This document shows, piece by piece, positions 1-7,074 of a DNA stretch of 15,362 nt. This stretch comes from Azoarcus sp. (GTDB lineage: Bacteria > Pseudomonadota > Gammaproteobacteria > Burkholderiales > Rhodocyclaceae): NCBI GenBank assembly GCA_023230755.1, contig JALNWS010000094.1:1-15362 (forward strand), in the 5' to 3' direction. The translations under genes were made by a program, and so were the position numbers. Positions within the stretch are counted from its first letter, which is position 1; the number at the start of each line of letters is the position of its first letter. The notes beneath the pieces were generated by a model. The model had not been told where the DNA came from and did no database searches. It saw only the letters and a program-made list of their open reading frames with translations.

Positions 1-1
1 G

Positions 2-577
2 CTGCGCCTTCGCCACGCGAGCCAGATCAACGGCGCCGAGGCCAACGAGATCATCCTGCTCAACTCGCACGATGGCACCAGCAGCTACCAGATGCTGGCG
101 GGCATGTTCCGCTTCGTCTGCCAGAACGGTCTGGTGTACGGCGACACGTTCGCCGACGTGCGCGTGCCTCACAAGGGCAACGTCACCGATCACGTGATCG
201 ACGGCGCCTACGAGGTACTGCATGGGTTCGAGCAGGTGCAGCACTCGCGCGACGCCATGCGTACCATCACGCTCGATGACGCCGAGGCCGAGGTCTTCGC
301 CAGATCGGCACTGATCCTCAAGTACGACGAGCCTGGCAAGATCCTGCCGATCACGGAGAGCCAGGTCCTGCGTCCCCGTCGCTTCGACGATAACGATGGG
401 GATTTGTGGTCCACGTTCAACCGGGTCCAGGAAAACCTCGTCAAAGGCGGCCTGACCGGCCGAAGTGCCAACGGGTGCCAGCAGCGCACGCGCCCCGTTC
501 AGGGCATCGACCAGAATGTCCGGCTCAACCGGGCACTCTGGCTCCTCGCAGATGGCTTGCGTAAGCTGAAAGCCTGA
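2..577 (+). CDS. DUF932 domain protein, 5'-truncated by window edge
   Basis: The reading frame is open from base 2 and ends in TGA at 575-577, so the start lies outside the window; 191 residues are visible. The visible part has the look of the C-terminal two thirds of a DUF932 (phage/plasmid-like) protein: a stretch reading SYQMLAGMFRFVCQNGLVYG, then a DLWSTFNRVQENLVKGGL segment, and the ending LNRALWLLADGLRKLKA. Family members are common on integrative conjugative elements and plasmids of proteobacteria; their molecular role is unknown. The gene is followed directly by a strong terminator, so it is the last gene of its transcript. The internal ATG at 92 is probably not the true start because homologous-looking sequence continues upstream to the window edge. 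Family assignment is from recognition of sequence pattern, not from a search. Confidence 0.8.
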   Translation: MRLRHASQINGAEANEIILLNSHDGTSSYQMLAGMFRFVCQNGLVYGDTFADVRVPHKGNVTDHVIDGAYEVLHGFEQVQHSRDAMRTITLDDAEAEVFARSALILKYDEPGKILPITESQVLRPRRFDDNDGDLWSTFNRVQENLVKGGLTGRSANGCQQRTRPVQGIDQNVRLNRALWLLADGLRKLKA

Positions 578-580
578 TCC

Positions 581-622
581 AAAAGCGGATCGTGCCCATC
601 GCGGCATGATCCGCTCTTTTTC
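581..622 (+). terminator. Rho-independent terminator of the DUF932 gene
   Basis: A 13-bp stem is formed by 584-596 (AGCGGATCGTGCC) and 603-615 (GGCATGATCCGCT), with one G-T pair and a 6-nt loop at 597-602. It is followed by CTTTTT at 616-621 and preceded by an A run at 581-583. It starts seven bases after the stop codon. Stem length and T tract make this a convincing intrinsic terminator. Confidence 0.9.
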
Positions 623-1074
623 TTCGCCGAACTGCGAGGTGGGCTTACGGTATCAAAACGACCCAATGGCAACATTCAAGCCTGCATAGATGCAACGCCA
701 GACAACCGAGCAGACCGGTCACTAAAGCCGGCTCCTCTCGGTCAGCAGGTCGGCCACTACTGTCGGTCAGCGTCACGGTCAACGGCTCCCCAGCGTCAGC
801 TCTCTGGATACAACCTTGAACTCACACTTGCGGCCATGACCGGCCGTTGGAGATCCGGCCAGGATTTCCCTCGCTGGATCGTATTGGATGACCGGTTTAC
901 GGCGACCAACCTGAACCCCGGCTTGGCTCGACCCGGCCAGAAGCAGTGGGATAGACCGCCCAGATAAGATCGCTGCAAACCTTCAGTTTGCGGTCACCCA
1001 TACTGCCATGGACTCCTTGTACAGCGGCCGATGGTTTGAGGCAAACTCCGGGAATCCTCGCGTTGAGAATACCC
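623..1074. other. Gene-poor interval between DUF932 terminator and ynfA
   Basis: About 450 bases with no convincing gene. Short open frames on both strands are arginine-, serine- and proline-rich and have no recognisable domain. The first half contains several scattered GGTC/GACC-rich words (for example near 715-780), typical of degraded intergenic DNA. No tRNA or clear promoter was seen; no strong Shine-Dalgarno precedes the ynfA start at 1075. Confidence 0.5.
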
Positions 1075-1407
1075 ATGGAACTGTTGCGCCTGAGTCTCCT
1101 GTTTGCCGTTACTGCCGTTGCCGAAATCGTTGGCTGCTACCTGCCATGGCTGGTTCTGAAGCAAGGCAAGAGCCTGCTCCTGTTGTTTCCAGCCGCGCTT
1201 TCCCTGGCGCTGTTCGCCTGGCTGCTGACCCTGCATCCAACGGCGGCGGGCCGCACCTATGCCGCATACGGCGGAATGTATATCGCTGTCGCGTTACTCT
1301 GGCTTCACTTCGTAGATGGCATCGCCCTGACGCGCTGGGACATGCTGGGCGCCGGTATCGCGCTCACCGGCATGGCGGTGATTGCCTTGCAACCCTCTGC
1401 TGCCTGA
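1075..1407 (+). CDS. ynfA: YnfA/UPF0060 family membrane protein
   Basis: A 110-residue, almost entirely hydrophobic protein beginning MELLRLSLLFAVTAVAEIVG. Four membrane segments are visible, roughly residues 4-24, 31-50, 60-80 and 86-106. Hallmarks of the family are the AEIVGCYLPWLVLK loop after helix 1, the LHPTAAGRTYAAYGGMYI segment in the middle and the LTRWDMLGAGIALTGMAVI C-terminal helix. Length matches the usual ~108 aa. The ATG at 1075 is preferred to the in-frame upstream ATG at 988, because the extra 29 residues are not conserved-looking and the family begins with this helix. YnfA proteins are small inner-membrane proteins with an SMR-like fold; some are reported as multidrug exporters, but the physiological substrate is not settled. 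It stands alone, convergent with the Hyf-like operon. Confidence 0.92.
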   Translation: MELLRLSLLFAVTAVAEIVGCYLPWLVLKQGKSLLLLFPAALSLALFAWLLTLHPTAAGRTYAAYGGMYIAVALLWLHFVDGIALTRWDMLGAGIALTGMAVIALQPSAA

Positions 1408-1867
1408 TTTCAGTAGGTAGGTGAGAGGGAGGTAACCGCCCTATCGCAGACACTTAGAAAAACCAGCCAGGACGTCCGCATTCGGTGGAAACGACTCGTC
1501 GGCGAGCGGCAGCTTACGGGAAGCGAACCTCCAACTGCGGCTTTACGGCGACGAATCCGAGAGGGTGTCGGTCGCAACCCGACCCCAAGCGGTCATAGAG
1601 ATTTCCGCAAAGCTGCCGATCAGCCAGACGGCTCTCCCGCGAGTTTCGCTTCCCGGAAGTTGCCGTTCGCCACCGCACCCACCCGGCCGCAAGCGGTCAT
1701 TGTTCGGTCGAAAACCTTAGCGAACCGAGTGTCAGCATCACTCCCTTGGATTCAACCGGTGGATGCAATCTCTCCATAGCGGCTTTGTGGAGACGGTGTG
1801 CGGCGGCTCCTAGCCGATTGTGCGAGTTCGCCCGGGGACCCATAAGTCGACGAAAGCAAATTCGTTG
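1408..1867. other. Gene-poor interval between convergent ynfA and hyfI-like gene
   Basis: About 460 bases without a credible gene. It holds the imperfect inverted repeat described separately (1501-1671) and an 11-bp direct repeat CAAGCGGTCAT at 1586-1596 and 1690-1700. A short perfect hairpin CGGCT-CCT-AGCCG lies at 1804-1816, about 50 bases past the end of the Hyf-like operon, but it has no T tract on either strand, so it is only a weak terminator candidate. Confidence 0.5.
1501..1671. repeat. 31-bp imperfect inverted repeat with 109-bp interior
   Basis: The left arm is 1501-1531 and the right arm 1641-1671. The reverse complement of the right arm matches the left arm at 27 of 31 positions; the longest perfect block is CGGGAAGCGAA. 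The interior (1532-1640) has no gene. One member of the CAAGCGGTCAT direct repeat lies inside and the other just outside. This is compatible with a decayed small non-autonomous element or with a degenerate intergenic repeat family; no terminal target-site duplication was recognised. Confidence 0.6.
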
Positions 1868-2614
1868 TCAGGAAATTCCCAGCAGATCCATGATGCCTGC
1901 GATAAACGTGAGCGGGTGAGCCGGGCATCCCGGGACGTAAAGTGCGGGCCTGAAGGTTTCCAGGAAGCGGCGATCGGTTTCACTGCAGTCGGCGAATACC
2001 CCTCCGGAAATCGCACAGGCGCCGACTGCGATCACCAGTTTCGGTTCGGGAATCGCATCCCAGCAGGTTTGCAGCGCGCTCACCATATTGCGGCTGATGG
2101 GGCCGGACAGCACCAGGCCGTCGGCATGGCGCGGTGAGGCGACCATGTCGATGCCGTAGCGGCCAATGTCGAAGTTGACGTTGCCCCACGCGTTGATCTC
2201 CATCTCGCAGCCATTGCAGCCGCCCGCCGAGACCGAGCGCAGCTTGAGCGAGCGTCCAAACCGCTTGCGGAGCGCAGCCGAAACCTTGACCGGATCGATA
2301 TCAGGGTGGGTGGCACTGACCGTCAGGGCGTCACGGTTGGTGGAAGCCAGCCGGAAGTCGTTACTGAAGCTGAGCTTTGCACTCGGGCACGCGGGCTCAC
2401 AGTCACCGCACATCACACAGCGTCCGAGGTCGATGCGAACCGGGTCGAGCGCGATGGCATTGCTCGGGCATGCTGCGACGCAGGCGCTGCAGCCAGTGCC
2501 GCATGCCGTTGTGCTGATCACGGGTTTGCCGCGAAAGCCCACGGGGTCTGCGCCTCTCAAGTCGGGAATGTACTGGCTGGCCTGGGACCTTCGGACGGAA
2601 ATGGATTTGATCAT
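1868..2614 (-). CDS. hyfI: Fused ferredoxin / NuoB-like small subunit (HyfH-HyfI type)
   Basis: A 248-aa electron-transfer subunit. Residues ~30-80 form a two-cluster ferredoxin domain: C38, C42, C45, C49 followed by P, and C66, C69, C72, C76 followed by P. Residues ~125-248 are the NuoB/HyfI-like small subunit with C133 and C136 (GGCNGCEMEI), C200 (VGACAISGG) and C230 (VPGCPAHP), the four ligands of the N2-type proximal [4Fe-4S] cluster. In E. coli Hyf these are separate proteins (HyfH and HyfI); here they are one chain. The first ferredoxin motif has CX3C where CX2C is usual. It starts 8 bases after the hyfG-like stop and is the last gene of the operon. No good Shine-Dalgarno is visible, which suggests coupling to hyfG. 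Inferred role: carrying electrons from an unknown donor to the large subunit. Confidence 0.88.
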   Translation of the reverse strand: MIKSISVRRSQASQYIPDLRGADPVGFRGKPVISTTACGTGCSACVAACPSNAIALDPVRIDLGRCVMCGDCEPACPSAKLSFSNDFRLASTNRDALTVSATHPDIDPVKVSAALRKRFGRSLKLRSVSAGGCNGCEMEINAWGNVNFDIGRYGIDMVASPRHADGLVLSGPISRNMVSALQTCWDAIPEPKLVIAVGACAISGGVFADCSETDRRFLETFRPALYVPGCPAHPLTFIAGIMDLLGIS

Positions 2615-2622
2615 GGTGAGTG

Positions 2623-4113
2623 CTACAGGTCGTTTCCGCAGTAGGACAGATCGAAGCTCTTGTTGCAGATCGGAAAATCGGAGATGGCGTTGTCACGGAC
2701 TGCCATGGCCAGGCCGAACCAGTTGGGGAGTGAAGGATCCTGCACCTTGTAGTGCAGGATCTGCCCCCCGGGCGAGGTCTCGAGCGCCTGAACAACCGGC
2801 CCGCGTGCGCCTTCGATCACCGACAGGCACAGCATCGAGGGTTGCAGCGGTTTGCCGGTGAGGTCCGGGGTGGAGCGGGCTGCACCCAGCTCCAGGGTAT
2901 CGTCGTCGAGTAGCTTCAGCAGCCAGCGAACCGAGACGCTGACCTCGCGCATCCGCAGTTTCATCCGGGCCCAGCAGTCACCACCGGATTCGGTCAGCAG
3001 TTCGACGGGAAAGCGTTGATACGCGACGCACGGCAGGTCCGAACGGGCATCGATGGCCACCCCGCTGGCCCGTGCGGCCAGGCCGAGCAGGCCCAGTTCC
3101 CGGGCGCTTTGGGTACTGACCACACCGGTGCCCTGAAACCGGGCCTTGACGCTCCGGCTCGAGCACATCAGTTCATTCACCTCATCGAAGTCCCGGACGA
3201 ACGCGGTCAGGGTCCGGGTCAGGTCGTCGCGCTGGGCCTGTGTCAGGCCCCTGGCCCGCCCGGGGCGCAACCAGCCGCGCCCGAAGCGGTTGCCACAGAC
3301 GCGTTGAACGGCATTGATGATGGCGGTTCGCAGGCGGCCATAGGTGCCGCCGCCCTGGAGGAAGGCGATATCCGTCGCCAGGCCGCCGAGGGTGGCGACA
3401 TGGATGGCGATGCGCTCCATCTCCAGCGCAACCCCGCGCAGCAAGTCGGTTTCCATTCCCACTGCGGAATCGGACAAAGCCTCCACTGCGGCGCAGTAGC
3501 CCCAAGCATAGGCAATGCACGAGTCGCCGCAGATGGACTCGATCACCGGGGTCAGGGCCATGGGTGGGCGGCGCAACAGCAGGGCCTCGACGCCGCGGTG
3601 CTGATAGCCAAGCTGGATCTCGAGATGGTGCACGGTTTCACCCAGGCACATGAAGCGGAAATGCCCCGGTTCGATCACGCCCGCGTGGATCGGCCCGACC
3701 CCGACTTCGTGCACCTCGGGGCCGCGCACCTGGAAGAAGGGGTAGTCGGCCATGTGTTGCTGGCGCTCGCCTTCAAAGCGCACCGGCTTGAGCCACGGAT
3801 GGCCATCGGGGCGAAGCCCGGTCTGCTCCCACAGCTCACGCTCGTAGATCTGGGCGGCAGGATGGGTGGCGGTCAGCGAGGGGAAGTGCTCGCCGGCAAG
3901 GGCCTGCGCTCTAAGTATGGTCAGATCGCCTGCGACGGGCTGCAACACGGCGGTCACGACGATGCCGTCGCCGGTCTCGGCCGGCCGGCCGAACAGGGTC
4001 AGCAAGCGATCCCCGGCATTCAGGCGCTCCGTGCAGTGCTGTATCAGCCCGGCGAGCGAGAATGGCGTCAGTTCGCGGACTTCGCACAGCTGCAGGTTCT
4101 TTCCCGCGCTCAT
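2623..4113 (-). CDS. hyfG: Large subunit, NuoCD/HyfG-like, lacking normal NiFe ligands
   Basis: A 496-aa protein: residues ~1-110 are a NuoC-like domain and ~110-496 a NuoD/[NiFe] large-subunit domain (GPEVHEVGVGPIHAG, GETVHHLEIQLGYQHRG). In group 4 [NiFe] hydrogenases an N-proximal CxxC (RxCGxC) and a C-terminal DPCxxC hold the metal. Here the first region reads ESICGDSCIAYAWGYC, giving C195 and C199 as CX3C. The C-terminus reads DFPICNKSFDLSYC followed by GNDL, giving C483 and C492 as CX8C. The canonical four-cysteine site is therefore not present. This resembles Ehr (energy-converting hydrogenase-related) complexes. The start at 4113 is supported by an AGGAGG six bases upstream, and its ATG shares one base with the hyfF-like stop (TGATG). 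A longer in-frame extension to 4332 overlaps hyfF and is rejected. HyfG homology is confident; the reaction is unknown. Confidence 0.9.
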   Translation of the reverse strand: MSAGKNLQLCEVRELTPFSLAGLIQHCTERLNAGDRLLTLFGRPAETGDGIVVTAVLQPVAGDLTILRAQALAGEHFPSLTATHPAAQIYERELWEQTGLRPDGHPWLKPVRFEGERQQHMADYPFFQVRGPEVHEVGVGPIHAGVIEPGHFRFMCLGETVHHLEIQLGYQHRGVEALLLRRPPMALTPVIESICGDSCIAYAWGYCAAVEALSDSAVGMETDLLRGVALEMERIAIHVATLGGLATDIAFLQGGGTYGRLRTAIINAVQRVCGNRFGRGWLRPGRARGLTQAQRDDLTRTLTAFVRDFDEVNELMCSSRSVKARFQGTGVVSTQSARELGLLGLAARASGVAIDARSDLPCVAYQRFPVELLTESGGDCWARMKLRMREVSVSVRWLLKLLDDDTLELGAARSTPDLTGKPLQPSMLCLSVIEGARGPVVQALETSPGGQILHYKVQDPSLPNWFGLAMAVRDNAISDFPICNKSFDLSYCGNDL

Positions 4114-5549
4114 CACACCCCTCCTATCGACAGGGCCACCGCGCGCAGCAAGTCGGTGATCGGGGCGGGCGTGTAGGTGCCCAGCATGGTCAGGACGCCG
4201 ACAAAGCCGAGCTTGGGGATCATCGTGACCAAGGACTCCTCCACTTGCGGCACCTGCTGCTTCGGTTCGCCCCACAGCATCGGGAAAACCGTGCGCCCGG
4301 TGGCCACGAAGATGATGGTCAACATTGCGCACATCAGCGTGAATGCCATCAGGTTGCCCGCCTGCACGATGCCCGAGAGGATGAGCATCTCGGCGAGAAA
4401 GCTCGCAAACGGGGGAAAGCCGAGGAGGGCAAAGATCCCGCCGGTAAACAACAAGCCGGCAAAGGGCAGCACCCGGATCACGCCGCTCAGGGGCGCCACT
4501 TCGTTGGTGCCGTACACGGCCCGCAGCCGGCCGGCGGTGATGAACAGCAGCGATTTGACGAAGGCATTGCTGACGATATACAGCACCACGCCATAGGCGG
4601 CCGTCTTGCCGACCGACAGACCCAGCGCAATCACGCCGGAAGAACTGATGCAGGCGTAGGCGATCAGACGTTTGTAGTTGCGCGACGCCATGATCTGCAC
4701 CGCAGCGACGAGCAGGGACACATAACCCATGACCAGCAGCTCGTGCGCGGCAAAGGTGGAGTCGTACGGCTGGAACACCTGCAGCACCCGGAACATGGCG
4801 ACCACGCTGATATTGAACTGCACCGCTGCGAGCAGGGCGCTGGTGCTGGTCGGCGCCGCTTCATAGGTTTCCGGTAGCCAGCTGTAGAGGGGCGCCAGGC
4901 CGAGCTTGCCACCCAGCCCGAACAGGATCAGCGCCAGCCCCAGGCGTTGCCAGCCGTCGCGCGCAGTGGTCAGGGCGGCGCCGAGCTGGTCGACATGAAA
5001 GCTGATCTCGATCCCCCGCAGGTGGGCTGATTGGGTCAGGCACATGAAGCCCAGAAAGGTGATCGCCAGCGTCATCGACGAGTACAGCATGTAGCGCCAC
5101 GCGATCTCTTTCGACGTGCCGAAAGTGCCGCACACCATCATCAGTGCGGCACAGGAGGTGCTGACTTCGATCAGCACCCAGAGCAGGATCAGATGGTTGG
5201 ACATCACCCCGATGTTCAGGACCAGCATGAACACGACGGTCAGCGCCGCACGAACCCGAATATCGCGGGTCAGTTCCGGCGAGCCGCGCTCGCGAGAGAG
5301 CATGTACACGCTGATGCCCAGGAATACCGTGTTCATGACCAGTACGAACAACAGGGAAGTCGGGTCGAGCACGAGATAGCCGGCGGCGAAGTAGCGCGGC
5401 AGTTCGGCCAGATCGTGGGCGGCGAAAACCCATATCGAGGCCAGCCAGCCCAGCAGGGCAAAGGCGACCAGCGCGGGCGCGATCCATCTTCCGCTGTCCG
5501 TGGGGCGGCGCGATGAGAATGGCATGTCGGAGACAGTGGTTCCGTTCAT
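4113..5549 (-). CDS. hyfF: Antiporter-like membrane subunit, HyfF/NuoN type
   Basis: A 478-aa polytopic membrane protein of the proton_antipo_M (NuoL/M/N, MrpA/D) superfamily. Key features of the ion path are visible: E128 in the helix LLWVLIEVS, K215 in GLGGKLGLAPLYSWLPETYE, and the broken-helix region that follows (AAPTSTSALLAAVQF). It has no long C-terminal lateral helix. The expected role is one proton- or sodium-translocating module in the membrane arm. The ATG at 5549 overlaps the hyfE-like stop as ATGA, and the stop overlaps the hyfG-like start. The open frame runs upstream to 6173, but that part overlaps hyfE and reads as arginine-rich nonsense, so the overlap start is chosen. There is no HyfD-like gene, so the complex has two antiporter-like subunits rather than the three of E. 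coli hydrogenase-4. Confidence 0.88.
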   Translation of the reverse strand: MNGTTVSDMPFSSRRPTDSGRWIAPALVAFALLGWLASIWVFAAHDLAELPRYFAAGYLVLDPTSLLFVLVMNTVFLGISVYMLSRERGSPELTRDIRVRAALTVVFMLVLNIGVMSNHLILLWVLIEVSTSCAALMMVCGTFGTSKEIAWRYMLYSSMTLAITFLGFMCLTQSAHLRGIEISFHVDQLGAALTTARDGWQRLGLALILFGLGGKLGLAPLYSWLPETYEAAPTSTSALLAAVQFNISVVAMFRVLQVFQPYDSTFAAHELLVMGYVSLLVAAVQIMASRNYKRLIAYACISSSGVIALGLSVGKTAAYGVVLYIVSNAFVKSLLFITAGRLRAVYGTNEVAPLSGVIRVLPFAGLLFTGGIFALLGFPPFASFLAEMLILSGIVQAGNLMAFTLMCAMLTIIFVATGRTVFPMLWGEPKQQVPQVEESLVTMIPKLGFVGVLTMLGTYTPAPITDLLRAVALSIGGV

Positions 5550-6151
5550 GGGTTTTCTTTCGAGGTAGTGGTGTGGCCGTGCCGGGTATGTCCGCCCACC
5601 AGCCAGCTGCCGACGATGACGGTCAGGACGTATACCCCGCTGAGGCCGAGATGAACCGGCAGCGGCCACGGCGCCGGCATCAGCGACTCGAACAGCATCA
5701 ATGCGTTCTCCATGAACAGCAGCGCCACCAGTTGTGCGCCCGGCTCCCGGTTCGTGGCCAGGATCAGAAATGCAATCATCACGATGGCGGCGATCACGCC
5801 CAGGGTCAGGGCTCGCAGATTTCCCCCCGTTCCGTCGCCGAACCGGAAGGCCAGGATGGTCAGGGTGATTGCCGCGCCCCAGGCGAAGAGGTTGGACGGC
5901 ATGAGACTCTTCCTTGCCTGCGCGCTCTTGCCGAGTGCGCGGCGCAGCAGCCAGGGAACCAGCAGGGCACGAACCAGAAGCACTTCCAGCCCGGCAAGCA
6001 CCGCGTGCGCCGAGAGTCCTTCGTGGCCGGAGAGACCGATCCAGCACAGGGCCAGTCCCTGCAGGCTCAGCCAGGTCGGTGCCGCGGCGACCCGACTGAA
6101 GAAGACCGGGACGACGGTGGCGGCGAGGTACAGGATCAAGGGCAGGCTCAT
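5546..6151 (-). CDS. hyfE: Membrane subunit, HyfE type (NuoK-like)
   Basis: A 201-aa hydrophobic protein beginning MSLPLILYLAATVVPVFFS, with about six membrane segments. The C-terminal half carries the HyfE/NuoK-like pattern, including the acidic helix LVALLFMENALMLFESLMP. Length fits HyfE (about 200-216 aa). The start at 6151 forms an ATGA overlap with the hyfC-like stop, and its stop forms an ATGA overlap with the hyfF-like start. The open frame extends upstream to 6988 inside hyfC as arginine- and glycine-rich sequence with no membrane helices, which is rejected. Inferred role: linking the NuoH-like subunit to the antiporter modules and taking part in ion transfer. Confidence 0.87.
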   Translation of the reverse strand: MSLPLILYLAATVVPVFFSRVAAAPTWLSLQGLALCWIGLSGHEGLSAHAVLAGLEVLLVRALLVPWLLRRALGKSAQARKSLMPSNLFAWGAAITLTILAFRFGDGTGGNLRALTLGVIAAIVMIAFLILATNREPGAQLVALLFMENALMLFESLMPAPWPLPVHLGLSGVYVLTVIVGSWLVGGHTRHGHTTTSKENP

Positions 6152-7074
6152 ACTCCGCTTGCCCCCAGACCAAGGACCACCATGCTGCCCGCGGCGGCGG
6201 CAGAAGCGATCAGCAGGTAGGCCGGCACCCAGCGCATCGGCAGCCGCGCACAGAGTGATTCGATGCACCCGACCACGACTGCTACCGCAAACATCAGTGC
6301 CAGCGCAACGAGGGTGGCGGCCGCAGGATCGGTGACGGGGTTGAACGGGTTGATCAGCGATGCGATCAGGCCCGCGTACAGGGTCATCTTCAACGCTGCC
6401 GCATACTGCATTGCGGCCAGGTCCGGGCCGCTGTGATCGAGGATCATGACCTCGTGGATCATGGTCAACTCCAGATGGGTCATCGGGTCGTCCACCGGAA
6501 CCCGGGCAGCCTCCGCCTGCAGCAGGATCAGCAAGGCTAGCACCAGCGGTGCGACGATGATTGCGTAGTGCGGCGTGCCGTGCAGGAAGCCGATCAGATC
6601 GGAAAAGCTGGTCATCCCGGTCGCCGCGCTGGCGGTACCGATCAGCAGGAACAGGGCAGGTTCGGAATAGGCGGAAAAAGAGGCCTCGCGTGCGCTGCCC
6701 ATGCCTTCGAAGGCGCTGCCGACGTCCATGGCGGAGATCATCATCGCGAGGCGTGCGAGGCCCAGCGTATAGGCCACGACGACGAAGTCGTGCGCGAACT
6801 GGAGCGGTGCAAACTGACCCAGCAGCGGCATCATGCTGGCTGCGAGCAGGCTGCACACGAGCACGATGTAGGGGGCGACCCGAAACAGCGGACTGGCGGT
6901 GGTGCTGATGACCGGCTGCTTGCCGATCAGGCGCTGCAGATCGAACGCCGACTGCAGCAGTCGTGGTCCCTTGCGGCCCACCCACCACGACTTGACCCGG
7001 TTGATCACGCCGATCAGCAACACCGGCATGAGCAGAACGAATGCCCAGTGAAGCAGGCTCAGCGTCATTCTCAT
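6148..7074 (-). CDS. hyfC: Membrane anchor subunit, HyfC/HycD type (NuoH-like)
   Basis: A 308-aa protein with about eight membrane helices and the NuoH/HycD signature elements: VGRKGP at residues 32-37 in the first cytosolic loop, MGSAREASFSAYSEPALF at ~125-142, and a conserved acidic loop containing E188 (AEAARVPVDDPMTHLELT), E202 and E208 (IHEVMILDHSGPDLA). In complex I and Hyf this subunit contacts the peripheral arm and couples redox chemistry to ion movement. The ATG at 7074 overlaps the hyfB-like TGA as ATGA; AGGGA lies seven bases upstream. A second Met at codon 3 is an alternative start. Its stop overlaps the hyfE-like start. Confidence 0.92.
   Translation of the reverse strand: MRMTLSLLHWAFVLLMPVLLIGVINRVKSWWVGRKGPRLLQSAFDLQRLIGKQPVISTTASPLFRVAPYIVLVCSLLAASMMPLLGQFAPLQFAHDFVVVAYTLGLARLAMMISAMDVGSAFEGMGSAREASFSAYSEPALFLLIGTASAATGMTSFSDLIGFLHGTPHYAIIVAPLVLALLILLQAEAARVPVDDPMTHLELTMIHEVMILDHSGPDLAAMQYAAALKMTLYAGLIASLINPFNPVTDPAAATLVALALMFAVAVVVGCIESLCARLPMRWVPAYLLIASAAAAGSMVVLGLGASGV

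Noticed and set aside
988..1074. Upstream ATG (988) as the ynfA start
   Set aside because: The 29 extra residues are polar and do not resemble the family, whose proteins begin with the first membrane helix, as from 1075.
3016..4176. Long plus-strand open frame (386 codons)
   Set aside because: It is the complement of hyfG; the product is Gln/His/Gly-rich with no domain, while the minus strand has clear family motifs and a Shine-Dalgarno.
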